Of a stretch of 64,000 nucleotides of DNA, positions 18,893 to 27,924 are shown piece by piece (within the stretch, counting starts at the first letter, position 1; the number at the start of each line of letters is the position of its first letter). Location: positions 11,339 to 75,338 of the forward strand of contig CAJTXZ010000013.1 of the NCBI GenBank assembly GCA_910583725.1. The letters run 5' to 3'. The stretch is from an uncultured Vampirovibrio sp. (lineage in GTDB: Bacteria > Cyanobacteriota > Vampirovibrionia > Gastranaerophilales > Gastranaerophilaceae). The notes under the pieces were generated by a model, which was not told where the DNA came from, did no database searches, and saw only the letters and a list, made by a program, of their open reading frames with translations. A program made the position numbers and the translations under genes.

Positions 18893-18982
18893 AATGTAAA
18901 ATCCTCAAATTATGTACTTTTATTTTACTAATATTATTATATATTATTATTCATTTTTAACCAACTGTTTAGTGTAATTTTT

Positions 18983-20041
18983 TTAATTAAAATCTTGATT
19001 TATTATATTTTCAAACTCATCAAGCAAGTTTTCTTCCTTTACTTTCTTTATAAGAACTCCTTTTTTAAATATGTACCCTTCGCCGATAGCGCCTGCTATG
19101 CCGTAATCTGCTTCTTTTGCTTCATTGGGCCCGTTAACAGGACAACCCATTGTTGCAATTGTAACAGATTGTTGCAAATTGTTAAACTTATTTTTAAATC
19201 TTTCCTCCACACGGTGGGCAAGAGATATTAAATCTATCTGACATCTGCCGCAAGTGGGGCAGGAGACAAAGTTTACGCTGTTTTTTCTTAGTTTAAGGGC
19301 ATTTAATATATCAATGCCTGCTTTTACTTCCTCAACCGGGTTTTCCGTTAAAGATACTCTTATAGTGTCGCCAATGCCATCGCATAATAATGCACCAAGG
19401 CCGATGGCTGATTTTATTATACCGCCTCTCATTGTCCCTGCCTCTGTTACACCAAGGTGCAGAGGGTATGGAATTTCATTATATATCATTCTGTAGGCAT
19501 CTATTGTTGTTTTTACGTCTGAGGATTTCAGGGATACTTTGATAAGATGAAAATCATTTTCTTCCAATATTTTTATATGATTCAAAGCGCTTTTTACCAT
19601 CTTTTGGGCTAGGGTCAATGAATCATCTGCCATTAAATATTTTTCCAGAGAACCTCCATTAACGCCTATTCTTATCGGAGTATTAGTTTTTTTTGCCATA
19701 TCTACAACTTTTTTAACATGGTCTTTTCCGCCTATATTACCGGGATTTAGCCTTAGGGCGTCAATTCCTGCTTCCATTGCAGAAAGGGCCAGTCTGTAGT
19801 CAAAATGAATGTCTGCAACTAATGGGACATTTGTTTTTTGTTTGATTTCTTTAAGGGCTGCGGCACAGTCTTTATTTAAAACAGCAAGGCGGACAATATC
19901 GCAGCCTGCGTCTTGCAGTTCTTTTATTTGCGCAACGGTTTTTTTGATGTCATCGGTTTTTGTGTTTGTCATGGACTGCACTGAAGGTGGCGCTCCTGCG
20001 CCGATTTTTACATCCCCTATTTTAATTTGAATCTTTTCCAT
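18983..20041 (-). CDS. ispG: 4-hydroxy-3-methylbut-2-enyl diphosphate synthase
   Basis: A 352-aa IspG/GcpE. The N-terminal TIM-barrel half has GAPPSVQSMTNTKTDD, VRLAV and LVADIHFDYRLAL. The C-terminal half holds the [4Fe-4S] ligands in SCPTCGRCQIDL and TMGCPVNGPNEAKEAD. It performs the sixth step of the MEP isoprenoid pathway, reducing MEcPP to HMBPP with ferredoxin or flavodoxin electrons. I chose the ATG at 20041, with GGAAAG upstream; a GTG five codons earlier is open too. It is divergent from the phosphoesterase gene. Confidence 0.95.
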   Translation of the reverse strand: MEKIQIKIGDVKIGAGAPPSVQSMTNTKTDDIKKTVAQIKELQDAGCDIVRLAVLNKDCAAALKEIKQKTNVPLVADIHFDYRLALSAMEAGIDALRLNPGNIGGKDHVKKVVDMAKKTNTPIRIGVNGGSLEKYLMADDSLTLAQKMVKSALNHIKILEENDFHLIKVSLKSSDVKTTIDAYRMIYNEIPYPLHLGVTEAGTMRGGIIKSAIGLGALLCDGIGDTIRVSLTENPVEEVKAGIDILNALKLRKNSVNFVSCPTCGRCQIDLISLAHRVEERFKNKFNNLQQSVTIATMGCPVNGPNEAKEADYGIAGAIGEGYIFKKGVLIKKVKEENLLDEFENIINQDFN

Positions 20042-20086
20042 AAAATTTCTTTCCACATTTATTATTTTTTATGCTAAAATCATAGC

Positions 20087-20839
20087 ATGAAAATTGCAGT
20101 AATATCAGATATACACGGAAACAAACTGGCTCTTGATACAGTTTTAGATGACATTAACAAAAATGAATGTGATAAAATATTTTGTCTTGGCGACATTGCA
20201 ATGGCAGGATATGACCCGAATTACACCATTGAAAAATGCATAGAACTTCAAACCTCTATGGGCAGAAACTTTGAGATAATTCAGGGAAACACTGACAGGC
20301 TTATTGCGAATTTTTCGGATTCCTGTTTTTCAACGCTTGTCTCAAAAGCTTCACCCATGGCATATGCACTTCGGGATGATATGCTTATCATTAAGAAAGA
20401 AAATATTGAATATTTGAGGCGTTTGCCTGAAAACAAGATGGTGGCTTTGGAATATAAGACAAAAACTCTTAGAATTCAGTTAGTGCACGGCTCTCCAAGG
20501 CGTCAGGATGAAAATATTTATCCAAGCCTGACAGAGGCTGAGGTTGAGGATATAACAGGCCGCTCTTATGCTGACATTATTTTTTGCGGGCATACACATT
20601 TACCTTGCGGATATGTTTTGAGCTCCGGAAAACATGTTGTAAATGTCGGCAGTGTCGGCAGGTCAATGATACCAAACAGAATGCCTGTTTATGTGGTGCT
20701 AAAAATCAATGACAACGGTACATTTGAAATTGAGCACAAGTTTTTAAACTATGATAATAAAAAAGTGAGCAGGCTAATAGCAGAGAGGGGCTTTAAAGAA
20801 GCAGACAAGCTTGCAAAAATGTTTTTAAAAGAGGAATAA
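20087..20839 (+). CDS. Calcineurin-like metallophosphoesterase (YfcE/MJ0936 type)
   Basis: A 250-aa protein with the metallophosphoesterase ligand set: SDIHGN at residue 7, CLGDIAMAG near 35, QGNTD near 68, VHGSPR near 139 and GHTHLP near 166. The family is dinuclear-metal phosphodiesterases acting on small phosphodiesters; the natural substrate is unknown. It is followed 4 bp later by a TPR-protein gene, so the two are probably cotranscribed. Confidence 0.88.
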   Translation: MKIAVISDIHGNKLALDTVLDDINKNECDKIFCLGDIAMAGYDPNYTIEKCIELQTSMGRNFEIIQGNTDRLIANFSDSCFSTLVSKASPMAYALRDDMLIIKKENIEYLRRLPENKMVALEYKTKTLRIQLVHGSPRRQDENIYPSLTEAEVEDITGRSYADIIFCGHTHLPCGYVLSSGKHVVNVGSVGRSMIPNRMPVYVVLKINDNGTFEIEHKFLNYDNKKVSRLIAERGFKEADKLAKMFLKEE

Positions 20840-20843
20840 ATAA

Positions 20844-22034
20844 ATGCCAGAAGAATTGCAAACCCTTCATACAAAAGCATCTGAGGCTATGGCTGATGGG
20901 GATAGAGAAAAAGCTATTGAACTTTATAATGAGATATTAAAACAAGCGCCCACCGATGAAATTGCCCATGGCCAATTGATGGATTTATATTTTGACCATG
21001 ATAAGTTTAAGTATTATATAATGCGTGCAAATTACAATGCTGTTAATCAAAAATTCGAGCATGCTATAAATGATACAAAGAAGGCATTGAATGTTAATGC
21101 TGAATCAATTGAAGCAAGGGTAAAGCTTGCAAGGCTGTACAGGGTTTGTAATAAGAACCTTAAAGCAATTGATGAATTTAACAAAGTTATTGAATTAGAG
21201 CCAAAATTAAGAGATAGCTATCTTGAACTTATAAGCCTTTATACTATTGAAGATGCCAAAGATAGTGCTGTCGGCATTGCAAAGAAGGCGGTTGATGAAT
21301 TCAATGAAGATGTTGAATTAAAGAATGTGCTTGCAAAATTGTATTTTGATACAGGTTGCTATGATTTAGCACTTAATGTTGTTTGTGATAAGAATCTTAA
21401 GGTTAAGATTTTATTGTCTGATGGTAAAAATGATGAAGCCAAGCGGATTTTGGATGAAATTAAGGGCAATCTGCCCGATGATAAGGAGCAAAAAGGTACG
21501 TATTATTTGCTTTTGGCTGAATATTTTTATAACAAAAATGAATATGATAATGCATTAAACACCATCAATGATTTTATAAAAATTATGGGCCCGAATGCTG
21601 TATCGTTTCAGATGAAGGCGCTTTGCTATGAGGGCAAGGGTGATGATTTTAATGCAAGTGTGAACTTTGGGTATATGAAAAAGGCCCAGGGTAAAAATGA
21701 TGAAGCTATTGTTGAATTTAACCATGCGCACAGCCTTAATAAGAAGGATAAGAATGTGCTTGTAGAGCTTGCAAATTTATACATGGTGCTTGGCGAAAAA
21801 TATACGGCAATGGATTTTTGGAATGCCATATACGAATTAGACGGCGATAATGATGCTAAAGAGGTGCTTGGTGAATTTTATTTTGCAGAGGGCGATTATA
21901 AGATGGCTGCAAAATATGGCAAGACAAAGGGTGATAACCTTGAGGCTAATGGTGCCGAAAAGAATTATTCAGAGGCTGATGAAGAGGATGAGGGGCTTAT
22001 TGAAAAAATTATTAAGTTTTTTACAAAGAAATAA
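20844..22034 (+). CDS. Tetratricopeptide repeat protein
   Basis: A 396-aa protein made almost wholly of TPR helices (for example AIDEFNKVIELEPKLRDSYLELISLY and AIVEFNHAHSLNKKDKNVLVELANLYMVLG, which I only cite in part: AIDEFNKVIELEP, AIVEFNHAHSLNKKD). The C-terminal 30 residues are acidic and end with a basic hydrophobic helix (LIEKIIKFFTKK). No signal peptide. TPR proteins serve as docking scaffolds; the partner is not evident. It lies 4 bp after the phosphoesterase gene. Confidence 0.85.
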   Translation: MPEELQTLHTKASEAMADGDREKAIELYNEILKQAPTDEIAHGQLMDLYFDHDKFKYYIMRANYNAVNQKFEHAINDTKKALNVNAESIEARVKLARLYRVCNKNLKAIDEFNKVIELEPKLRDSYLELISLYTIEDAKDSAVGIAKKAVDEFNEDVELKNVLAKLYFDTGCYDLALNVVCDKNLKVKILLSDGKNDEAKRILDEIKGNLPDDKEQKGTYYLLLAEYFYNKNEYDNALNTINDFIKIMGPNAVSFQMKALCYEGKGDDFNASVNFGYMKKAQGKNDEAIVEFNHAHSLNKKDKNVLVELANLYMVLGEKYTAMDFWNAIYELDGDNDAKEVLGEFYFAEGDYKMAAKYGKTKGDNLEANGAEKNYSEADEEDEGLIEKIIKFFTKK

Positions 22035-22225
22035 TACACAAGACGGTCTTACTATACATAAAAAAAATACCATATGTAAAAATTTCAAAAGTAGTGGTGC
22101 TTTAAAAATAAGCCAAATTTGCATCAAAGATTAATTTTTGTAACATTTTATGTTTAAAACTAGCAAATAATTTCATTTTAATGTTTTTTAAAAGTATCAG
22201 CACATAAAATCAGGAAGGCAAAGCC

Positions 22226-22747
22226 ATGGATTTAAAGGTTAACAATAATATGCCGGCATTTGGCGCAAATCAAACAGAAACCACCCCCCCCCCCCCCCAA
22301 CAGAAAACCGAGCAGCCTAAAGAAATAGAAGATTTTGACGCGAAATTAAAACCGGAAACACCGGAAGAAGATGAAGCGATTTTAAGCAAAGAAAAAGCAA
22401 ATATAAAGGGTGAAGAAGATAAGTCTGAATTATCAAAAGAAGAAAAGCAAGAGATATTGCACAAAGCAACAGCTAAAGCTGCAGGCTGGGCTGTTCTTTT
22501 TAATGTATTTGATACACTTTATTATGGCTTAAGAAAAGATGAAACTGTGGCAAAAAGATTTGATTTAGATGAAGAAAAAGATAAAGACTTTATCAAACAA
22601 ATTAAACGCGAGCAGACAAAAGCAACAATACCTGCAGCAATAAGTATTATAATTCCATCTATTGGAATACAAATGCTGCCAAGACTTTTGACTTACGTTT
22701 ACCAGAAAACCAAAGACCCTGCAAAATTTAACGTGAAAGAGAATTGA
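22226..22747 (+). CDS. Hypothetical protein read through a C15 tract
   Basis: A 173-aa protein with GGAAGGC upstream of its ATG. The first 80 residues are disordered and acidic (EEDEAILSKEKANIK), with Pro-Pro-Pro-Pro encoded by a run of 15 C residues at residues 20-24. A more hydrophobic part (KAAGWAVLFNVFDTLYYGLRKD and IPAAISIIIPSIGIQMLPRL, two membrane-like helices) follows. In this sequence the frame is ON. Loss or gain of one C would end translation early. I do not recognise the family; a membrane-associated role is inferred from the two hydrophobic stretches. Confidence 0.7.
   Translation: MDLKVNNNMPAFGANQTETTPPPPQQKTEQPKEIEDFDAKLKPETPEEDEAILSKEKANIKGEEDKSELSKEEKQEILHKATAKAAGWAVLFNVFDTLYYGLRKDETVAKRFDLDEEKDKDFIKQIKREQTKATIPAAISIIIPSIGIQMLPRLLTYVYQKTKDPAKFNVKEN
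22284..22298. repeat. Homopolymeric C15 tract inside a coding frame
   Basis: Fifteen consecutive C residues in a strongly AT-rich genome, inside the first 75 bp of the frame. Tracts of this length are classic slipped-strand sites. Confidence 0.9.
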
Positions 22748-22767
22748 TAAGCAAAGTATTAACTCGC

Positions 22768-22796
22768 CTCCCTCGAATTATCAGGGAGACATTTTT
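22768..22796 (+). terminator. Likely terminator after the C15-tract gene
   Basis: CTCCCT and AGGGAG (6 bp) around a 9-nt loop, then ACATTTTT, 20 bp after the stop. Confidence 0.55.
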
Positions 22797-23080
22797 AGCT
22801 AAAATACCAATATCAATCAGAATATACGTACATTCTTTGGGTGATTGTATGCAATTTTGAATAAAAATATTAATTTCTTTTTTTCTTGTAATGGAAGTCT
22901 CTATGCATAAAAAAGCGTGTTCCAAATAAGTTTCGGAGATAATGTGAAACTTATACCACTCCTTCTTATATATGGAATCCGAAAGAAAAGAAAACATTTA
23001 ATGAACAAGGTAAAATTATATACAATTACCTAAAATTAATCACTTGCCCGATAAGCCCGTGATGTGCTATTATCGGCATT
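22797..23080. other. Intergenic region before the GT41 gene
   Basis: AT-rich spacer. Near its end CCGATAA (23048-23054) and TTATCGG (23070-23076) form an inverted repeat just before the GT41 start, a possible operator. A segment near 23010-23036 resembles the one at 25175-25197 (GTAAAATTxTATAxAATT), perhaps a shared promoter-type sequence. Confidence 0.4.
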
Positions 23081-25084
23081 ATGGAAAAAATCAATAATGC
23101 TATAAAAGAAGATATATTTGACGGCGCGGAAAAAATAAGCACATGCAATAAAGACGAGTGGTTTAAAATATTTAAATCATACGCAAATGTTATTGAAAAA
23201 CTTTATTGTGATAAAAAATATGATGATTGCATAAAACTTGCCAATGATACAATTAAAATATATGAAGCGATAGCCGAAGTGCTCGATGAAGAGGATATTT
23301 TTAACATAACCAATTCAGCAATTGTGCAGAATAAGTTTAGAAACGCTAAAAAAGCTGAAAAATTTTCAAATAAAAAATATGCAGATTTAAAACTCATAAA
23401 GCAGGTATATGTTTTTCTTGGTGCAATATATAAAGAAATGGCAGATGAGGCATACGACGGACAGGAATTTATAAAAGCTTTAAGGCTTGCAAAATCTGCA
23501 TATATTTATAATCCGGATGATATATTTGTTAATTTTACCCTTGCAAAAACACTTGCCGCCCTAAATGCCAATAAGGAGGCGGCTGATTCGTATGAAAAAG
23601 TTTTATCTTTGGATAAAAATTATAACGAAGGAAAGAGAATTCTTGCAGAATTATACTCATCTAAAGATTTAGCAGATTTGGATAGAAGCGCATATTATTA
23701 TTCTGAATATCTAAGGGCCGCAAAGGATGATAAATATAATTGGCTTCGACTTGCAAGTTTGTATTACAATCTGGGACTCCATAAAAAATGCGCAAAAGCT
23801 TGTGAAAAAGTTTTTGAGCTTGACCCTGCTTATTATCTTCCGATTGCAACTTATATGCTTAATTATCTTAAGATTGCGCCATACGGTCAAAAGAAAATAA
23901 AACAAACGACCGAAAAGCTTATAGAAAGACATATTAGTGCTTCGGGTATTAAAAAATGCGCTTTTAGTTTTGATAACAGAAAAAAAGACCCAAACAAGAA
24001 AATAAGAATAGGATATTTGTCGTCTGATTTGTATCATCATGTTGTTTCAAGATTTTTAATGCCAATTATAAAAAATCATAATAAGGAAAATTTTGAAATT
24101 TATATGTATATGACATCAAAAAATTTTGATGATGTTACAGAAACTTATCAGGGATTGTGTAAGCAATTAACAAGATGTAACGAGATGCCTATTGATGAGC
24201 TTGCGCAAAAGATTTATGATGATGAAATTGATATTTTGGTTGATTTGAATATTCACACGGGCGATACCAGAATTATGACACTGGCTAAAAAGCCTGCACC
24301 GGTGCAGTGCGTATATCTTGGCTATCCAAATACATCCGGTCTTGATACTATAGATTATATTTTGACGGATAAGGATACTATAAAACCTGGTGAAGAGGGG
24401 CTTTATACCGAAAAGCCGGCATGGATTGAGGCTGGATATGAAGTGATTGAGACTGAGGCAAACGGTCTATTGGAGATTTCAGAAGTGCCGTATATCAAAA
24501 ATAAATACATCACAATGGGTGTGTTTAATGCTGTTGCAAAGATAACAAATGAGATGATAGGGGTTTGGGCCAGGATATTAAAGAAGGCAAAAAATACTAA
24601 AATTTTGTTTCAATATATAAATTATTACACTAAAAATAATCAAAAACGTATATTAAAAGAATTTGCAAAATACGGCATTAAAGAAAACAGAATTATTTTT
24701 ATGGAAAAAGCTGACGGCTCACATTACAATGCAATAGCCTGTGCTGATTTTGCGCTTGATGTTTATCCTTATTCAGGTACAGGTACTACAATGGACTGTA
24801 TTATGATGGGGCTTCCTGTTGTGTGTTTAGAAGGATATAATTCAACATCAAGGCCAACTTCAAGGATATTAAAAGCTATCGGCGAAACTAAGCTTATTGC
24901 GTCTGATTTTGACGGGTATGTGCAAAATGCGCTTAATCTAATAAATAATACTGAATTAATATTAGAGTACAGAAAAACTTTAAGGGATGAATTACTGCAT
25001 TCAAAGTTAACGGATTATAAGGGTTTTACGGCATCCCTTGAGAATACTTACAGAAAGATGTGGAAAGATTATTGTAGTAAATAA
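23081..25084 (+). CDS. TPR-containing O-GlcNAc transferase-like glycosyltransferase (GT41)
   Basis: A 667-aa protein. Residues 1-270 are TPR helices (YIYNPDDIFVNFTLAKTLAAL, partly quoted as YNPDDIFVNFTLAK). Residues 300-665 form a GT41 (OGT/SPINDLY) catalytic domain: KIRIGYLSSDLYHHVVSRFL, DILVDLNIHTGDTR, APVQCVYLGYPNTSG, MGVFNAVAKIT, DFALDVYPYSGTGTTMDCI and LPVVCLEGYNSTSRP. Bacterial members O-glycosylate proteins, often surface adhesins or pilins, from UDP-sugars in the cytoplasm. The serpin-like and GT4 genes lie next to it in the opposite direction. No classical ribosome site is seen before the ATG. Confidence 0.9.
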   Translation: MEKINNAIKEDIFDGAEKISTCNKDEWFKIFKSYANVIEKLYCDKKYDDCIKLANDTIKIYEAIAEVLDEEDIFNITNSAIVQNKFRNAKKAEKFSNKKYADLKLIKQVYVFLGAIYKEMADEAYDGQEFIKALRLAKSAYIYNPDDIFVNFTLAKTLAALNANKEAADSYEKVLSLDKNYNEGKRILAELYSSKDLADLDRSAYYYSEYLRAAKDDKYNWLRLASLYYNLGLHKKCAKACEKVFELDPAYYLPIATYMLNYLKIAPYGQKKIKQTTEKLIERHISASGIKKCAFSFDNRKKDPNKKIRIGYLSSDLYHHVVSRFLMPIIKNHNKENFEIYMYMTSKNFDDVTETYQGLCKQLTRCNEMPIDELAQKIYDDEIDILVDLNIHTGDTRIMTLAKKPAPVQCVYLGYPNTSGLDTIDYILTDKDTIKPGEEGLYTEKPAWIEAGYEVIETEANGLLEISEVPYIKNKYITMGVFNAVAKITNEMIGVWARILKKAKNTKILFQYINYYTKNNQKRILKEFAKYGIKENRIIFMEKADGSHYNAIACADFALDVYPYSGTGTTMDCIMMGLPVVCLEGYNSTSRPTSRILKAIGETKLIASDFDGYVQNALNLINNTELILEYRKTLRDELLHSKLTDYKGFTASLENTYRKMWKDYCSK

Positions 25085-25230
25085 AGACAACTATATAGAA
25101 TTTACCCTTGTCAATTAAATGTTTTCTTTCCATTTCAGTCCCTATGTATAAAAAAGAAATCAATATTTTTGTGTAAAATTGTATATAATTGCCTAAATAA
25201 ATACGCAAGCGTGTAAAACAAAAGTATATA

Positions 25231-25264
25231 AAATCCCTGTCTTACTTGAGGCAGGGATTTTTTT
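25231..25264. terminator. Terminator between convergent GT41 and serpin-like genes
   Basis: AAATCCCTG and CAGGGATTT around a 12-nt spacer, followed by T4 on the + strand. Usable from both sides. Confidence 0.85.
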
Positions 25265-25280
25265 GAAAATTTTATTTTTT

Positions 25281-26315
25281 TCATTTTACCAGATACTTTG
25301 CATCTTTTATTTTTAGCATAAAATAAGGATTTTCTTTGCCATTTTCTTTCATAAATAATACAAAAGGTTTATCAAAATAGAAAAATCTTGGTTTTTCAGG
25401 AGCTATTCTTAAAGCACAAGTTTCAAGTGCCATCAGGGCTTCATTTTTTAGCTTTGCACCTTTGTTGTCAAGTTTGAATTCAACACATTCAAGGACTTTT
25501 TTAATAATGAAATCGCTGTTTTCAATTTGTTTATCTGCAAGCTCTTTGTATTCAATCATTTCATTTAAATTAATGAATGGAACCTTAAGCTTATCAATTT
25601 CGCTAAAACGCTCTTCATTCTCGTTTATTTGTTTTTTGACATCTTTCCAGATAGTGTCAACCGGTTTATCTAAGTCGCCTCTGTATAAAATTATTTCATC
25701 ATTTGTTTTTGTGTAAAGTAAAACAGCGTAGTTGTTCTCATTTTTGTAGAATAATGGTTTTATATTGTCTTTCAGCTTTTCATTTTCATCTTTTATGCCA
25801 AAATACTTAAATTTATCTTTGGAATTATTGAAAGTTTGCAAGTCTAAGATTTCAAATTCTTTTATGAATTCAACATCTTTTTTTACCATCGCATACAAAA
25901 CTATGTCGTATTTGCTGCCTGGCGACCATTCAATTTTATCTATGAGTTTGCTTTTTTCTTTGAATTTTTCCCAGATAGCATCTTCTATGATTTTTTTATA
26001 TTCAGGTAGTCTTTTTGCAACGATTTTATAGTAATATTTTTCATCTAGCCTGTTTGAAGCTGAATCAATACTATTTAGAGTATTAATTATGTGTGAATCA
26101 TATCCGACAAGCTGAATGGGGCCTTTTACAACTTTGTTTTTTAAATCTTCAAACAAGAGAGGTAAAGCGGGTGTGTACATATCCTTTCCATAGTATTTAT
26201 CATTGAGCATTATTTTTTTAGCTTCGCTCTTTGCAATTGTCATTTTGCTGAAGCCGCTTAATATGATAATAAATACTGCTATTAAGACTATTAAGATTTT
26301 TATTTTCTTATTCAT
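25281..26315 (-). CDS. Exported serpin-like protein
   Basis: A 344-aa protein with a basic N terminus and a hydrophobic segment (residues 5-23) that can act as signal or membrane anchor. The C-terminal FFYFDKPFVLFMKENG fits the serpin signature (hydrophobic-x-hydrophobic-D/N/Q-K/R-P-F-hydrophobic-hydrophobic), followed by YFMLKIKDAKYL in place of the usual LFMGRVVDP. The preceding VEFKLDNKGAKLKNEALMA sits where the hinge EVNEEGTEAAAAT would be, but is basic, so inhibitory activity is doubtful. Serpins trap proteases; gut bacteria use them at the cell surface. AGAGG precedes the ATG. Family call is by eye. Confidence 0.55.
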   Translation of the reverse strand: MNKKIKILIVLIAVFIIILSGFSKMTIAKSEAKKIMLNDKYYGKDMYTPALPLLFEDLKNKVVKGPIQLVGYDSHIINTLNSIDSASNRLDEKYYYKIVAKRLPEYKKIIEDAIWEKFKEKSKLIDKIEWSPGSKYDIVLYAMVKKDVEFIKEFEILDLQTFNNSKDKFKYFGIKDENEKLKDNIKPLFYKNENNYAVLLYTKTNDEIILYRGDLDKPVDTIWKDVKKQINENEERFSEIDKLKVPFINLNEMIEYKELADKQIENSDFIIKKVLECVEFKLDNKGAKLKNEALMALETCALRIAPEKPRFFYFDKPFVLFMKENGKENPYFMLKIKDAKYLVK

Positions 26316-26336
26316 TATAAAACCTCTTTTTATGCT

Positions 26337-27587
26337 TTATTCCGGTAATTTATCAAATTCAACAAATGGTTTACTTTTTTCTATTCCAAACCTGGAATAG
26401 AAAAACTGCATAAGGCTGTTTTTGTTTTCTAAAAGCGTAATATGCTGGATAGCGCAGTTTTTGCCGTAAAGAAAATCCATAAAACTAAGCTGGTAATTAT
26501 CCTGCATTGCTAAATCAACCCAGAGATTTTCCTGAATTTTATTTGGAACATAGCCGGGCAGATTTTCTTTATAATATGGAATCATATCGACAATTTTGTT
26601 GATAAGATTTTTTCTGCCTGTATTCATTAAATAATGTTTTCTCGGTTTTAAATATTCATAATTCATTAAGCCCCAGTGGATGGTATCGCACAAGGATTCT
26701 GCACTAAATTCGGGTACAAGAAAACCTCCTTCATCACCGCCCCAGAATATCGGATGTTCATTTCTTGAATATTTGTTAAAGTCTCTAAAGGCTACAATAC
26801 CCGTGTTGCAGCTTGCCGCTTCCTGAATTACTCTGTTTTTTCCTTCAAATAATGATGGCAGCACGCAGAGTTTTGAACTTGTGTAATATCTTGGCAAATC
26901 TCCGTGATTAACGTGGTGCATTATTCTGAGATAGTCTTCAACTGTGCCCAATTCTTCTTCGATTAATTGCATTTCTTTCTTTGAAAGCGCATCATTTGGT
27001 TCGCCGCCAGTTATAAGTGTGGCTTTTAGTTTTTTGCCGTATTTTTTATGATAAACTTTTAGGGCGTGTGCAAATATGTTTAAATTTTTAAGTTCTGATA
27101 ATCTTCCTATACAAAAAACATCTATTTCTTTTGGAGTATTAAATGTGGGTGCCATAAAATATTCATTTGTAAAATCAGCATCCTGAACCGGCAAGAGGAT
27201 TTTGTCTGCCCTATCCGGGTTTGTTTTTTTAAACCATGCCTCTCTTTTTGGATTGTCATAGCAAACGCAATAGGCGTCAGCAGATTTTGACCAGGGGTAT
27301 GATGACCACATTGAAAAGGCACATGAGTGAAAAATTTGTCCAATGTCTGGATAACATTCGTAAATATAGTCTGTTCCCTGGCTTAAAAATATACCCTTTG
27401 TTACAATGCCGTCGTAGTTTAGGGGCGGCAGTATAATCATCATGTCAACACGAGTATTCTTTTTAACTTCATCGGGAAAAACTTCCATACTAAAAGCATC
27501 TATATCGGCATAAATTTCGCCTATGGGCTTGTGTATAACGGGGTTTTTGAAATAGTCGTAAGGATATTTTCCTTTCATCTTAACCAT
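26337..27587 (-). CDS. GT4-type glycosyltransferase
   Basis: A protein of about 416 aa. The C-terminal half shows a GT-B retaining glycosyltransferase: EIDVFCIGRLSELKNLNIFAHAL, LKATLITGGEP, DLPRYYTSSKLCVLPSLFEGKNRVIQEAAS (partial quotes: YYTSSKLCVLPSLFEGKN, VIQEAASCN) and a following GFLVPEFSAESLCDTI. The Glu of the E(x7)E motif is present (EGKNRVIQE). The N-terminal part is less typical. It probably builds surface glycans, with the GT41 gene nearby. The start is uncertain: ATG at 27587, ATG at 27578, or an upstream TTG at 27611. Confidence 0.75.
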   Translation of the reverse strand: MVKMKGKYPYDYFKNPVIHKPIGEIYADIDAFSMEVFPDEVKKNTRVDMMIILPPLNYDGIVTKGIFLSQGTDYIYECYPDIGQIFHSCAFSMWSSYPWSKSADAYCVCYDNPKREAWFKKTNPDRADKILLPVQDADFTNEYFMAPTFNTPKEIDVFCIGRLSELKNLNIFAHALKVYHKKYGKKLKATLITGGEPNDALSKKEMQLIEEELGTVEDYLRIMHHVNHGDLPRYYTSSKLCVLPSLFEGKNRVIQEAASCNTGIVAFRDFNKYSRNEHPIFWGGDEGGFLVPEFSAESLCDTIHWGLMNYEYLKPRKHYLMNTGRKNLINKIVDMIPYYKENLPGYVPNKIQENLWVDLAMQDNYQLSFMDFLYGKNCAIQHITLLENKNSLMQFFYSRFGIEKSKPFVEFDKLPE

Positions 27588-27924
27588 GCTTTCCAACTTA
27601 AAATAAAACAAAATAATTATAGCAAAATGAAGCCGTATCTACAAGGTGTTGTTAAGGGAAAATATACATAAGGAAACCCTAATGTAAATGAATACTTAGT
27701 TTGATTTCTTTTAACGGATAGTTTGATTATTTTGGAAGACAAATTTATATTTTTATTACGAAGTTAATTCATAACACGCTGTCGGGTATTTAAACAAAAG
27801 TGTAGTTCTGCAAAGTAAATTCGTGATATAATTACCATAATAAAGTATGATGAGATTGTTGGATTTGTAATATTTTGTGGTTTTAAAATACCACGCGTAT
27901 TGTAAAAATATTAGAGAGTTAGAA
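27588..27924. other. Divergent promoter region of GT4 and adhesin genes
   Basis: About 340 bp with no frame of its own. A TATAAT at 27827-27832 on the + strand is the best -10 candidate for the adhesin. GAGAG before the adhesin ATG is its ribosome site. Confidence 0.4.

Noticed and set aside
22728..22997. 89-aa minus-strand frame after the C15 gene
   Set aside because: Covers the terminator region, lacks a ribosome site and has no recognisable features.
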